Assembly: GCA_051453625.1 (NCBI GenBank)
Contig: JBOZIK010000001.1
Span: forward strand, 182,273,870-182,337,869
DNA from: Welwitschia mirabilis
Taxonomy: Eukaryota > Gnetophyta > Gnetopsida > Welwitschiales
Length of the DNA stretch: 64,000 nt
Direction: 5' to 3'
The notes under the pieces: model-generated
Database searches by the model: none
Seen by the model: only the letters and a program-made list of their open reading frames with translations
What the model was told of the DNA's origin: nothing
Made by a program: the position numbers and the translations under genes
Shown: positions 1 through 10,633 of the stretch, piece after piece
Numbering within the stretch: the stretch's first letter is position 1
Layout: every line of letters starts with the position of its first letter

Positions 1-531
1 TCACTTTGAGATTTTATGATACATAAATAATGAGTTAGTTGGACATGATTTCATATTACTTGAATACATTTCATCGAATTTATTTAGTAGGAGCACAGTA
101 GCACTTACTAATTTTCCAATAGCTATGTTTCAATTCATTTAAAGGAGAAACGAATACCATGATTACTCCTATACTTTGGCCTTGTAGAAAATATTATTAA
201 ACTTTTCATGCATTATTATTTGAGATTATTATTACTTAAGCTTACACATCAGTTTTATCATTAATTTTTATGCATACATATTATCATTTTTCTGAACTAT
301 CACCCTAACTTGTTTATTTGTATGACATTTATTTAGACCATTGTGATGAGTTTAGTAGAGAACTTATAACTTTAGCAGTAATTGTATTAATGAACTATTG
401 TCATCTATTCCTACATGATAAATAAAACTCAATTTCCATTTCTTTAGTTGATAATTATCTTAGTTAAATTGACTTACAATCTAGTTGATCGCCTACTTTA
501 TCAGGAACTGACAAGGCTAAGTAAGCGGATA
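1..531 (+). mobile_element. Element E: 3' untranslated region and polypurine tract (Ty3/gypsy type, plus strand)
   Basis: This AT-rich stretch has no supportable ORF. Its last 50 or so bases (about 480-531, including GGCTAAGTAAGCGGATA just before the LTR) match the reverse complement of the sequence beside the LTR end at 12952, which reads GGCTAAGTGGGGGACTA. That purine-rich stretch sits where the polypurine tract of an LTR element should be, so I read this as the 3' end of a plus-strand element whose body lies to the left of the window. The relation to elements A and B is seen in the sequence; the role of the tract is inferred. Confidence 0.55.
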
Positions 532-1845
532 TGTTGTGATGCCAATTTGTAGAAATTTGATGATGTATTTGAGTAATTTTGTAAGAAATTTATACAGGTT
601 TAGATGAAATTTTGCTGATTATGGAGAGACAATAGGATGATATTGGAAACATGTAATTCTTGACATAATTAGAGGCATTTTAGACATCTTCTAATACTTA
701 AGGTAAAGAAAACTAATTTACTCTATTTGAGAAGCTTGGAAGAAGTGTCATCCCCACTATCATCCCCATGATAAATAGGATGATAGCACTACTATCCATC
801 ATGACATCCACACATGGATAGCACATGGAGTATGGGTGTCATCCCCCATATTGTCCAGATGATATGCAGGATGACGGCATTGATAACATGCATGCACAAC
901 CCACAAGGTTGATGACATTACATGGGCACACATTCCAAGGGACTAGGTAGCATCATCCCCTTTGACATCCAGATGGCAAGCTAGACGACATTTACTTTGA
1001 CATGTTTTAAAATAAATATTATTATTAATGGGTTAAGTAACTTATGTGGCCTACTAGGTTTTTCCTCACCAACTTCTAAGGTTATGGTTCATTGTAAAAC
1101 TATAAATATCCTTTCCTACTTTATTTCCAAACTATATTTTATACTCGATATGCTTATGATGGAAGCTTGAAGGCAAGAGACCCATCTAGTAGCTGTAGAA
1201 AGGGGTTTCCTTGGTATTAAACTGTGTCTCTTCCATTGAGCTATCGTTATTCTGTTATAAGTAGATGTAAAGTTCTTTTCATTAATATAAATACTCTTTT
1301 CATTTTAATTCTATGAATTTCTCTTATAGTTTAAGTTGCTCATAGTTAAGTGACAGCTGTATGATTTATTTAGATCATGAGAGCAACCTTTATTAAGGTT
1401 GACTTTGGTTAGTAGTAGGTTTGCATTGCATTTCCATTTCATTCCATACTACATATTGTATATTTTACTTGGTAGATCTTATAGTTTATGCTAATTAAGA
1501 ATTAGTAGATACTCTTCTTAATTGATATAAATTATAGGAAGGATAGTTTTTGTGACAGAAAGGCTACAAGCTAGTCTTTGTAACAAAAGAATTAGAAACC
1601 AAGTGAATCTATTTCATTTTCACTTTCATTCACTTGCATTTCATATTCATTCATCTTTCATTACATTTACTTTATTATTTAATTTTAGTTAGTAAAAGAT
1701 AAAAGACTAAAAACTACCTTTGAAATCAATTCTCTAACTCTGAACCTAGTGTCTTCTTTAGCTATACTAGCATGGTTTTCTGTAAGTTATTTGATTACAA
1801 GTTTATCTAAAGGACTTTATAATTATATAAATTCATATCACAACA
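532..1845 (+). mobile_element. Element E: 3' LTR (Ty3/gypsy, same family as A and B, opposite orientation)
   Basis: This 1314-bp LTR starts TGTTGTGAT and ends ATCACAACA, a perfect 9-bp terminal inverted repeat with TG...CA ends. Aligned by eye, its reverse complement follows the LTRs at 10634-11895, 22921-24185 and 25827-26960 through several blocks, for example AACCTTTATTAAG near 1390 and GAAATCAATTCTCT near 1720. The flanking 5-mers (GGATA before, ATGAA after) differ, so it is not a solo LTR. It is the 3' LTR of an element that inserted into the 3' region of element B. Positions 740-900 are rich in ATCATC/GATGAT repeats in both orientations. Confidence 0.7.
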
Positions 1846-2689
1846 ATGAAATAATGTAAAAAAAATCCATAAATTACTATGTAAATAGATACTGATTATG
1901 ATGATGTTAATTATATCTTATTTTTTCAATTAATAAATGATAAGATCAAAAGATGCTAAAAAATGAACTAACCTACTCACACCTTAGAACACATCTAAAT
2001 CCTAGAAAGTAAAATGATCATATAAGAGTATTAAATATACTAATAGTCTAGGAAATAAGTAATGCCTATGATATACTAAATGCACTAATAATTCTATAGC
2101 CTTAAATTGTTTATTATTAATCCATGATGAGGGAAGTGCAACCATAGTCAAAGAAGTAAGGGCCTATGAAGCATGGTCAATTGACCCCCTAGTGAAGTGC
2201 CTATAGCTATTAGAAATATTTACCCTAGTATAGTAGGACATCATAGTGTCCATGTAATTAGTATAGATACAATAGATGATGGTCATGACTCTTATTTTCT
2301 TTTCTTTTTTATTTCTTTTTAAATTTTTTGATTAAATATAAATAAATAAATCCAACATAATCATATGTTCTCAAAGATAGGTGAAAAAATAAGATGAAAA
2401 ACATGGAAGAAATCCTCAAACAATGAAAGATTCATATCATTGAGAGAGAAAACAAAAAACCAAAGCATCTTCTTTCAAAATAAAGTTCATAGATGTACAA
2501 ATGTCTTAAAATTAGGTGAATCTAATAATATCACTTTGAAATATCTAAGTAAAATATTACTAGTCATGGTAACTTCATAAAGCAAAAAATTAGTTAACCC
2601 AAAGATGTTTAAGTAATAGCATGATGTCCACTAAAGAAATTGACTAAGAAAGAATTTAGACAATGGTAGGAGAACTTCCAAGATAAGTG

Positions 2690-2850
2690 CTTCTATCATG
2701 TTTAAGGTTTGATTAGTATATAACGTATGGATTTTTAACCATTCTTTATTTTTTTTTGAATTTCCTAGTATTCAAATCAGAAATTTTAACTGAGGCATTA
2801 GAATGTAATTTTTCAAAAGATAAGAATATAATCATTTATAAAAAGTAAAA
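2690..2850 (-). pseudogene. Integrase C-terminal relic of element B
   Basis: On the minus strand this stretch encodes a short patch, SNASVKISDLNTRKF, that lines up with FNGSFEIFDLETKD in element A. That is the small beta-strand module found near the C-terminus of plant Ty3/gypsy integrases, usually of the form GAVEIxDxxTGxxFKVNG. Stops and frameshifts interrupt it. The alignment to A is seen directly; the domain name comes from knowledge of the family. It is a dead fragment. Confidence 0.45.
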
Positions 2851-3223
2851 ATAAAACAAAAATCAAATAACAAAGCTTCATAAAGAAACAAAAATAGAAT
2901 AAAAAATTAAGAAGGGAATACCAAAGAAATCTTAAAGCACTAGGAAAATGAGTTTAATTCATATCTTAAATCCTATCTAATACTTTATTTAAAAGAAAAG
3001 GAAATATTTATTTTAGATATTATACTTAGTCAAAAAAATAAGAATCAAACCAAATGGAGATTAATTGGTAAAACATAAAAGACATATAATCATTTTTAAA
3101 TAAAATAAATTGGAGGTAAAAACAAGAAAAAGATAAAACTTTAATAGCACAAATTTTAGAATCTTAATAAGAGATGTAGAGGTAATATTTTTCATCAAAA
3201 ATAATCTCTTATTGGAATGGCAT

Positions 3224-3228
3224 AAATC
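3224..3228. repeat. Target-site duplication of element G, left copy
   Basis: AAATC here is repeated exactly at 9342-9346, directly outside the other end of element G. A 5-bp duplication is the normal footprint of LTR retrotransposon integration, so it fixes both borders of G. Confidence 0.8.
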
Positions 3229-4404
3229 TAATAGGATTAAGTACCCTAAAGGGGGGTGAATAGATTCTTTCAAAAAACTTAAGCTCAAAACAACTTAAAG
3301 AAATCTAATCACAGATTGCATATAAACAAATAATGAAATCAAGACCATGCATACAAGGAAAGAAAAATAGAATATAAAACATAAAATAAAAACTACCAAT
3401 TTGGATGCACGCAAGATTTATAGTACTCCACTCTTAATTATTAGCTTCTCCCAAGCTTGATCTTATATCTTTATTACTTAACAAGTTTTTTTAGGCTCAC
3501 TTGTTAACCCTTACAAGTAGACTTTTACAGGCTAAGTCTAAACCTTTGAAGATAAATAGAAGTGATGTAATAAAGCCTTGGTAGCTCTGATATCACTTAT
3601 TCAGTATCAGTACAAAGAATGGATCTCTCCTCCAAATGAATACAATGACGAAGTTCTCAGATTTGATTTTGAGTAAAGTCGTTTTTCCAAGAATAAATCT
3701 CCTTAATTAGATATGAATCAGTATAAAAGATGTTTCAATGAAATATTCCACTTGATCTTTCAGATCCATAATGAATATGCTAGTTTTGAAAAGTGCCAAA
3801 AGATCTCTAGATCATCTCTTGCCTAGCTATTTATAATGAAGGGTTACTAGGATTTAATACAATTGAATTGTGCCTCCAAAGGCTATAAATAGCTAGAAAA
3901 TAGCTAGGTAACAGCTAGATAATAGATACATAATATTTACAATTTACTTTTCTATACTATCTAGTTAACCCCACAAAAATCCAGTCGACTTCATAAGAAC
4001 TCAGTTGACCCCATCCTGAGTCCGGTTGACCCTTTGTCTCTTGATCTGGAACTATGAACTATTAACTTCTTACATACGATTGACCCCATGAATATCCAGT
4101 CAACTCCTTTTCATTTAGTTTAAAGATACTAGCTCTTAGGATTACAGGTCCAATCGACCCCTTCATAATCCGATCAACCACTCTAGGTTTAGTTCATTTC
4201 CTTGTATCTGCTTCAGATGCGGTCAATCCCTCTAGGATCTGGTCGACTCTCACTAGAGGTAAACATAACTAAGTAATTATTTTCATGCATTTTGGTCTAA
4301 ATATTTTACCTGCATAGCTCAAACTCATCTACACATAATATCTAACAAATTTGCACTACACCAAAGGAATTAGTTTGATATCAATTGGCAAATATAATCT
4401 AACA
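3229..4404 (-). repeat. Element G 3' LTR
   Basis: About 1.18 kb, alignable end to end with 8113-9341. On the plus strand it begins TAATAGGATTAAG and ends AATCTAACA; the other copy begins TTATAGAATCAAG. These look like decayed forms of TGTTAGGATCAAG...AATCTAACA. The AAATC target duplication lies directly outside. The next bases to the right are a polypurine tract on the minus strand, so this is the 3' LTR. Confidence 0.8.
3958..4262. repeat. Array of about ten GTCGAC-type motifs in the 3' LTR of G
   Basis: About ten diverged copies of a CYRGTCGACCCC-like motif recur roughly every 30 bases (for example CCAGTCGACTTC, CAGTTGACCCC, CCGGTTGACCC, CCAATCGACCCC, CTGGTCGACTCTC). The core GTCGAC is palindromic. 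Most differences are C-to-T or G-to-A. The matching array in the other LTR is at 8890-9200. Confidence 0.7.
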
Positions 4405-4418
4405 ATCTTCCCCTTTGA
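4405..4418 (-). other. Element G polypurine tract
   Basis: The minus strand reads AAAGGGGAAGATTG directly before the LTR start TGTTAG. A purine run in this position primes plus-strand DNA synthesis in LTR elements. It supports the minus-strand orientation of G. Confidence 0.65.
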
Positions 4419-5169
4419 CATTGATGGAAAATAATTTAGTGATTTCAAAGATTTAAATAATCTAAACTCATTTACTAAACATTTTTTAAGAGAACATTAA
4501 AAAATAAAAAGCTCCCTCATACATCAAGGTAAATGTACATTTAAGCAAGGAGTAGAATACATTTTAAAGACCCTATATTTCAATATCTTAATCAAAAACT
4601 TTTGAAAACATACTATCATTATTTCTTCCTCTTTGACATCAATGGCAAATAAAATAACAATCATATTTAGGCAGAGCTAAAAAACATATTCTCTTCCCCT
4701 ATGTTTATATCAAATGATAAATAATGATAGCTTAAAATTTAAAACATATTTAGGCATTTTGAATAAACAAGTTATGCTTTTAAATGAGACAAGTTTTGAA
4801 TAGGCACAAAACTATACCAAAATTAATGATTAAAATAACACTTCTGAATTACATATTTAAATGATACCATTTGAGAACAAACTACAATACTAAATGATAA
4901 TGCAATATATAATTAAAAAAATTTTAACTCATTTTTTTAGATGAAAATTTTAATTTTTTTCTAAAAAATATTGCCAAAAAAATACCAAAATAATTTAAGA
5001 ATTTAGCTTAAACATAAGATTAAATTTCATTAATAAAAATTAACTATTACAAAGTTCATACTGAAAAAGAAAGAAAGAAATGCTCATTAAGAGCATACAT
5101 CTAAAAAATTCCAAAAAAAGGCACAAATCTCTCTTTTTAACAACAAAAGCAAAAGAGAGAAAGACACAA
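4419..5169. other. Element G 3' untranslated region, AT-rich
   Basis: No coding potential seen on either strand. A second stretch, TTCCTCTTTGACATCAATGG near 4625, resembles the sequence next to the 3' LTR (CTTCCCCTTTGACATTGATGG, 4405-4426), which suggests a partial duplication of the polypurine-tract region. Confidence 0.4.
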
Positions 5170-6330
5170 TAAAAATCTAAAAAACAAGAAGGATTTAATT
5201 TGATTTCTTCTCTTCTTCTTATTCTTCTTTAAGTTCCTCCTTTGAATATTCTTCATCTCTACTAGTACAAGCAGAGCTAGTACCTTTAGCTAAGGTATTC
5301 ACAATGTTATATTTAGCTACTATGAGTGTTTTTTTCATATGCCTAATGTAAGAGTCAATCCATTTCAAATATGAAAGAGTCTTATCTGGAGATGTTGCCT
5401 TTGGGGTTTTAAAAGGGAATTTCTTCTAAGGAGTAAAAATATGCATGCGAGATAAAGTCACATGCCCAATAGGTGATAGGGATTGAAGAGTCTCTAAAGA
5501 AGAATGTAGATTAACACATGACAAAGTTTAGTGATAAGAATAGAGTAGGGTAGCGCCATAGTTCTATGATACTCTAACTGTGAAGTCATATTTTTTAATA
5601 TTATTGCAGAAGCATCAATATAATGCTTAGTTTCTACCAAATACATTAAATATGCCCTATAGCTAGAGGCCTCATCATGATGTCTAGTTAAAGATAGAAA
5701 ACTATAAGTAAAGATGAAATAGATAAAATTATATTTTGAAGTCAACAGAGAAGTAGAAATGGTGTGCTTTCAAGAATGCATTTTACCATAAATCTCTCTA
5801 GTGACTACTAGCTTCTATTTCATTATGTCTCTTAGAGGCTAAAACTCCTCATAGTCTCACTGTGGAAGATTGGTCAACTCTGAAATGAGCTCTGCTATCA
5901 CTCTTATCCTTCTATCCAAAACTAGGGTTTCTAGAGTCATGGCATCACAATTACAAAAAGCATTACTATAGAACATTCTAATAAGAAAGGGATATGTTAG
6001 ACCTAAAACATATAAGAAATGATCTAGATCTTAATCTCTCAAGAGCTAAATAACATCTCTTAGTTTCCTAAGCTCAGATGAAGCAACAGACTGCTCTTGG
6101 TACACATGTTTCTTTTCAAACTTTTTATAGAACTTATCTTCTTCTTCATTAATCATATCTAAATCATCTGATCTTGAAGTATTATGTATGTTCTTGAGAT
6201 ATGATACTAGGGCCATGAAAGATAATCTCTTTTCTATATCTGATACATGATCTGGGTGGTTTTCTTTGTCTTCATCATCTTTATTATCCTAATTCACCAT
6301 CAATGAGGTGTTTTTAGCCTTCTCGCTTTC
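5170..6330 (-). pseudogene. Decayed Transposase_32-like ORF of element G
   Basis: Minus-strand translation, with several stops, gives a protein-like region downstream of gag. A helical, charged stretch (KFYKKFEKKHVYQEQ) is followed by a patch with RMFYSNAF, then ASSYRAYLMYLVETKHY and ALPYSILITKL, and an acidic tail rich in E and K. The patches FYxN..., a long helical block and LPYxxLLTKL are features I associate with the plant 'putative transposon protein' (Transposase_32-like) domain. That domain is common in plant repeat annotation and has no established enzymatic activity. It occupies the place where pol would be expected. Element H has the same arrangement. Family assignment is from memory and was not tested by a profile search. 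Confidence 0.5.
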
Positions 6331-6339
6331 TGTTTTGGT

Positions 6340-7251
6340 GTTGGAACATTTGTTGGCCATATGTCTAAATCCTTTGCATGAGCATTAGATTTCCTTTCCC
6401 TTATCTTATTCTCTTATTTGTTTTGAATTTCTTTTCTTTGAATTCCTACTTGTTTCTCCTTCTTTTTTCATTTAGAGAAATCTTTTGAAATTCTTGGCTA
6501 GAAGATCCACTTTACCATTGTCAAGTTCTTCATCTAATATGTCAGATCTATAATTCTCTTGCATACATTTTAAATAAATAGCTTTTCTTCTATCTTTAGT
6601 AAATTTAAGTTCATATGTTTGAAGGTTATCTTGAAGTTCTTCCAAAGCCATTGCATTGATATTTCTGCTTTCCTCGATGGCTATTATTTTTAGTTTAAAT
6701 CTCTTGAACAGGGATCTTAGCACTTTCCTTACCACTTTGCTTTCTTCCATACGTTCTTTCAGGCTTTCCATTGAGTTCACTATATCTGTAAGTCTAGCAA
6801 AAAATTCATGCAATATTTTTTCATCATCCATATGAATGTCTTTAAATATAAAAATAATCATTTACAGTTTGGCTTATTTAATAGTGGATGTTCCTTTAGG
6901 TATAACTTCCAAAATATCCCAAGCTTCTTTTTCATGGTTATAGTTCACAATCCTTTTAAATTCATCTGCACATCCTGCACAAAAAATAACATTAAGAGCA
7001 TGGGAATCTATTATGGCTTTAGTTTTATTTATGGAAATCTATGGATCTCTAGGTCTTGGAACTAAGATAGTATTTCCATTTGCATCTATCTAGGCTATCA
7101 TAGGCATAGTATGTTCTTTATAAATGACCTCTTCTATATCAGCATCTAGAGATCTAAGAAAAATCCTCATTTTGGCTTTCTAATAGGAATAGTTTAAACC
7201 ATTGAATATGGGTGAATGACCAGTTGAAAATCCATCAGTTGGGTTACTCAT
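6340..7251 (-). pseudogene. Gag of element G, downstream copy, with zinc knuckle
   Basis: The minus strand from the ATG at 7249-7251 reads MSNPTDGFSTGHSPIF and then LNYSYWKAKMRIFLRSLD, the start typical of plant copia Gag proteins (F-x-G-x-N-Y-xx-W). The middle part (6472-6861) is open and contains the helical patches HEFFARLTDIVNSM and RKVLRSLFKRFKLK; the family usually has RxLxxxLPxRFxxK. Near 6340-6385 there is a degraded zinc knuckle, CSCKGFRHMANKC, with one residue missing between the first two cysteines. In-frame stops include likely Trp-to-stop and Gln-to-stop changes. It binds RNA and forms particles in living relatives; this copy is dead. Confidence 0.75.
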
Positions 7252-7270
7252 TTTTAGGGTTCTTAGTCTA

Positions 7271-7370
7271 NNNNNNNNNNNNNNNNNNNNNNNNNNNNNN
7301 NNNNNNNNNNNNNNNNNNNNNNNNNNNNNNNNNNNNNNNNNNNNNNNNNNNNNNNNNNNNNNNNNNNNNN
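7271..7370. other. Assembly gap, 100 N
   Basis: A 100-base run of N between two gag copies. Any reading frame drawn through it is artificial. Its round length suggests unknown true size. Confidence 0.95.
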
Positions 7371-8046
7371 AAATAGCTTTTCTTCTATCTTTAGTAAATT
7401 TAAGTTCATATGTTTGAAGGTTATCTTGAAGTTCTTTTAACGCCATTGCACTAATATTTTTGCTTTCTTCGATGGCTATTACCTTTAGTTCAAATCTCTT
7501 GGGTAGGGATCTCAACACTTTCCTTATCACTTTGATTTCTTCCATACATTCTCCAAGGCTTGTCATTAAGTTTACTATATCTATAAGCCTAGCAAAAAAT
7601 CCTTGCAAGGTTTGTTCATTATCTATATGAATGTCTTCAAAACTACAAATAAGCATTTGTAGTTTTACTTGTTTAACAGTGGATGTTCCTTCATGTGCAA
7701 CTTCCAAAATATCCCAAGCTTCTTTTACATGGTTACAATCCATAATTCTTATAAATTCATTTGCACACATTGCATAAAAAATAGCATTAAAAGTATGGAC
7801 ATCTATTGTGGATTTTATTTTATCTACGGGAGTCCATTGTTCTCTAGATTTAGGAACCAAAATAGTATTTCCATTTGCATTTGTCTGGGCTATAATAGGC
7901 ATAATATAACCTTTGTATATAACCTCTTTTATATTAGCATCTAGGGATCTTAAAAAAATCCTCATGTTGGCTTTCCAATAGGAATAGTTTAAATCATCGA
8001 ATATGGGTGAATGACTAGTTAAAAATCCATTAGTTGGATTACTCAT
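7371..8046 (-). pseudogene. Gag of element G, upstream copy, 3' end lost in the gap
   Basis: The minus-strand ATG is at 8044-8046 and begins MSNPTNGFLTSHSPIF, followed by LNYSYWKANMRIFLRSLD and NEFIRIMDCNHVKEAWDILE. The frame is open from the ATG to the gap, about 225 codons, ending at FTKDRRKAI. It is more intact than the second copy at 6340-7251, from which it differs by roughly 15% in the stretch I compared. It starts about 65 bp after the 5' LTR, the normal place for gag. An upstream in-frame extension to 8067 uses TTG and is not a likely start. Confidence 0.75.
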
Positions 8047-8093
8047 TTTAAGGGCTATTAAATCCAAATCTATAAAAATATCTCAAAGGCTAA

Positions 8094-8110
8094 CTTAATC
8101 TCTAATACCA
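8094..8110 (-). other. Element G primer-binding site (initiator tRNA-Met type)
   Basis: The minus strand reads TGGTATTAGAGATTAAG two bases inside the 5' LTR. The common copia primer-binding site begins TGGTATCAGAGC, complementary to the 3' end of initiator tRNA-Met. The first six bases are identical and the next differences are transitions. Confidence 0.7.
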
Positions 8111-8112
8111 AA

Positions 8113-9341
8113 TTATAGAATCAAGAACCTTGGAAGGGGGTGAATAGGTTCTTTTAAAAAACTTAAGCTCAAAACAACTTAAATAAATCCAATCATAGAT
8201 TACATATAAATAAATAATGAAATCAAGATTGTGCATACAAGGAAAGAAAAATAGAATGTAAAACATAAAACAGAAACTACTAGTTTGGATGCATGCAAGA
8301 TTTATAGTGATTTGGAAACTTCTCTACTCCACTATTGGTAATCAACTTCTCCCATGCTTGATCTCGAATCTCTATTACTTTATAGGTTTTGCTAGGATTA
8401 CTTGTTAATTCTTACAAGTAAACTTTTATAGGCTAAGTCTCAACCTTAACAATGGACTTTTATAGGCTAAGTCTTAATCTTTGAAAGCAAATAAAAGTGA
8501 TGTAATAAAGACTTGGTAGCTCTGATATCATTTGTTTGATATTAGTAAAAAGAATGGATCTCTTCTCTAAATGAATATAATAACGAATTCCTTATATCTG
8601 ATTCTGATTGAAATTCTTTTTCCAAGAATAGATCTCCTTAATCAGATATGAATCAGTATAAAAGATGTTCTAATAAAATATGCCACTTAATCTTTTAGAT
8701 CCATAATGAATATGCCAGTTTTGAAAAGTGCCAAAAGATCTCTAGATCATCTCTTACCTAGGTATTTATAGTGGAGAGTTACTAGGGTTTAATACAATTG
8801 AATTTCACCTTCAATGGTTATAAATAACTAGAAAATGATTAGGTAATGGCTAGGTAATGGATACATAATGTTTACAAGATTTAATTTTCCATACCATCTA
8901 GTTGACCCCACAAAAATCCAGTCGACCCCATAAGAACTCGGTCGATTCCATCCTGGGTCTAGTCGACCCCTTGTCTCTTGATCTAGAACTATGGACTATC
9001 ATCTTCTTACATCTAGTTAATCCTATGAATATCTAGGCAACTCCTTTCCATTTAGTTCAAGGATACTGGCTCTTATGATCATAGGTCTAGTTGACCCCTT
9101 CATAATCCAGTCAATCCCTCTGGATTTAGTTCATTTCCTTGCATGTGCTTTGGGTTTGGTTAATCTCTTTAGGATCTAGTTGATCCCCACTAGAGGTAAA
9201 CATAACTAAGCAGTATCTTTCATGCATTTTGGTCCAAATCTTTCACCTGCATAGCTCAAACTCATCTTCACAAAATATCTATCAAATTTGTACTACACTA
9301 GAGGAATTAGTTTGATATCAATTCGCAAATATAATCTAATA
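8113..9341 (-). repeat. Element G 5' LTR
   Basis: About 1.23 kb, related over its full length to 3229-4404. Its inner end touches the primer-binding site and its outer end is followed by the target duplication AAATC at 9342-9346. It contains a short direct duplication around 8425-8485 (GACTTTTATAGGCTAAGTC-like) that the 3' LTR does not clearly have. Confidence 0.8.
8890..9200. repeat. Array of about ten GTCGAC-type motifs in the 5' LTR of G
   Basis: Ten motif copies in the same order and spacing as at 3958-4262, for example CCAGTCGACCCC, CTCGGTCGATTCC, CTAGTCGACCCC, CTAGTTGACCCC and CCAGTCAATCCC. Retention in both LTRs shows the array existed before insertion. Confidence 0.7.
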
Positions 9342-10633
9342 AAATCATGATTATATAACTCATGTATGGAACTACTCAAAGAAAGGATTTAAGAAGCTTT
9401 AAGAGGCTCTTTAAAATGTTTAGTGAGATTAAGAATCGTTTTAACATTCAACTCAAGATATGGATTTTCATTAAGGAGGTAGGACTTTTTCCACTTAATA
9501 TGATTAAATGGCATTTTGACTCTACAACATTTATTAGAAATATAAGAGATAAAAAATTTATATAATTTCTTAAAACACTATCTCTTATTACACTCATGGT
9601 GTAAATAATTTGAAACATAAATTTTATTTAAAAATTAATTTTAAAAATGGGAGACACTAATGGTACTATTAGGGATCCAAGGATTTTGAGGAAACTTCTT
9701 AGGATAATTGATTAAGGTATATTTAACATATTTAAGAAGCTTCCTAAGATTTAATTATAAGCATGGATTAGGATCAAGAAGATAAAATCTTTCCCAATTT
9801 ATAATTTCAAGATATCCTAAGTAATACTTTTAGAAAGAGTAAGCATTAAAGGCATAAGGTAAAGCGAACTTGGTAAGAGAGGAAAAGGTATTACTTTGAG
9901 TCTTGCATGAAGTTTTAAGAGAAATAGATTGAGATATTTTAGGAATCAACTTCTCAATAATATTTATTTCATTAAAATCAAGGAAAGGAATGTCATTTTT
10001 AGAATTACATAAATGTTATAATAGAATAGATGGTGAAATGTTACTAGTATTAAGACCATAAGATAATGTAAAAATAGAATAGAAAGGAGGGATGTTATTT
10101 AGGGTTCTACATAAAAGCACAAGTAAAAAGGATGAAGAAACATGTGTAAACTCTTTATGTTGGATTATTGCATTAGAAGGTATAAGCCTATTCTCCATTA
10201 AGTATGGTTTATTTTCTATGGATTCTTCATTATTCCTCTTCTTCTAATTATTGTATTTATCATTATTTTGTTGCATGTTTTGTGCATTTTCTTCATTATT
10301 ATCTTTAACTATTACTTCCTCTTATTTATTAAATTCATTATTAATTTATTAAATATTATTATCATTCTTTAAGTTATTGTATTCATCAAAAATATCATAA
10401 AGAGAAATGTTTTTATCCTTTTTTTCTTATCATCCTTTTTTTCAATTACATTATTGCATGTCATTATTCCCAAAATTATTAGGTTCACTAGAAAGATAAA
10501 AAAGAGAAATGTGATTATTATTATCTTTATAGGTTGAAAAATTTAGGTTTTTTTGGAAATGATTCATCTTTTCCATCTAGATTTCCTATCAGTAAGTAAA
10601 TGGCAGGAATATAATCTAGTATCTCAATGTCAT
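9342..10633 (-). pseudogene. Element B, second segment: decayed internal ORF of unknown function
   Basis: On the minus strand there are long open stretches broken by few stops. They begin in a frame that continues from 24186-24225 across the element A insertion. Features visible are an Asn-rich acidic part (KDNNEENAQNMQQNND), the block 10016-10198 starting MENRLIPSNAIIQHKEF, and further patches such as PLDFNE-like, LRKLLKYVKY and KFPQNPWIPNSTIS. I recognise no RT, integrase, protease or zinc knuckle. It takes up the part of B where gag and pol should lie. It could be a highly diverged gag or a captured ORF. Coding origin is inferred from frame continuity. Confidence 0.45.

Larger units (their letters stand above)
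1846..3228 (-). mobile_element. Element B, third segment: 3' untranslated region and end of pol
   Basis: From about 1850 to 2830 this segment is recognisably related, in the same orientation, to 16100-17070 of element A. Shared stretches include AAATGATAAGATCAAAAG and TATGAAGCATGGTCAA. In A this is the end of integrase plus the 3' UTR. The right end, 2840-3228, has a frame without stops on the minus strand (down to 3061) that I cannot identify. The segment ends at the insertion site of element G and is joined in the ancestral order to 9342-10633. The expected RT and RNase H are missing between these parts, so B was probably non-autonomous or internally deleted. Confidence 0.6.
3229..9341 (-). 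mobile_element. Element G: LTR retrotransposon with copia-type gag and no recognisable pol
   Basis: A complete element of about 6.1 kb on the minus strand, including a 100-N gap. It has two LTRs (8113-9341 and 3229-4404), a primer-binding site at 8094-8110, two head-to-tail gag copies, a zinc knuckle, an ORF resembling the plant Transposase_32-like domain, a polypurine tract at 4405-4418, and 5-bp target duplications AAATC. No reverse transcriptase, integrase or protease motif could be found on either strand between the LTRs. It would have depended on other elements for movement. The LTRs differ at many sites and every ORF carries stops, so the insertion is old. It sits inside element B. Confidence 0.8.

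Noticed and set aside
3958-4262. CRISPR-like array (short repeats at regular spacing)
   Set aside because: Motifs are short, diverged and inside an LTR of a plant transposon; both LTRs have the same array.
7180-8067. A single 295-codon gag frame
   Set aside because: It crosses the 100-N gap and joins the ends of two different gag copies. Its first codon is TTG; the real ATG is at 8044-8046.
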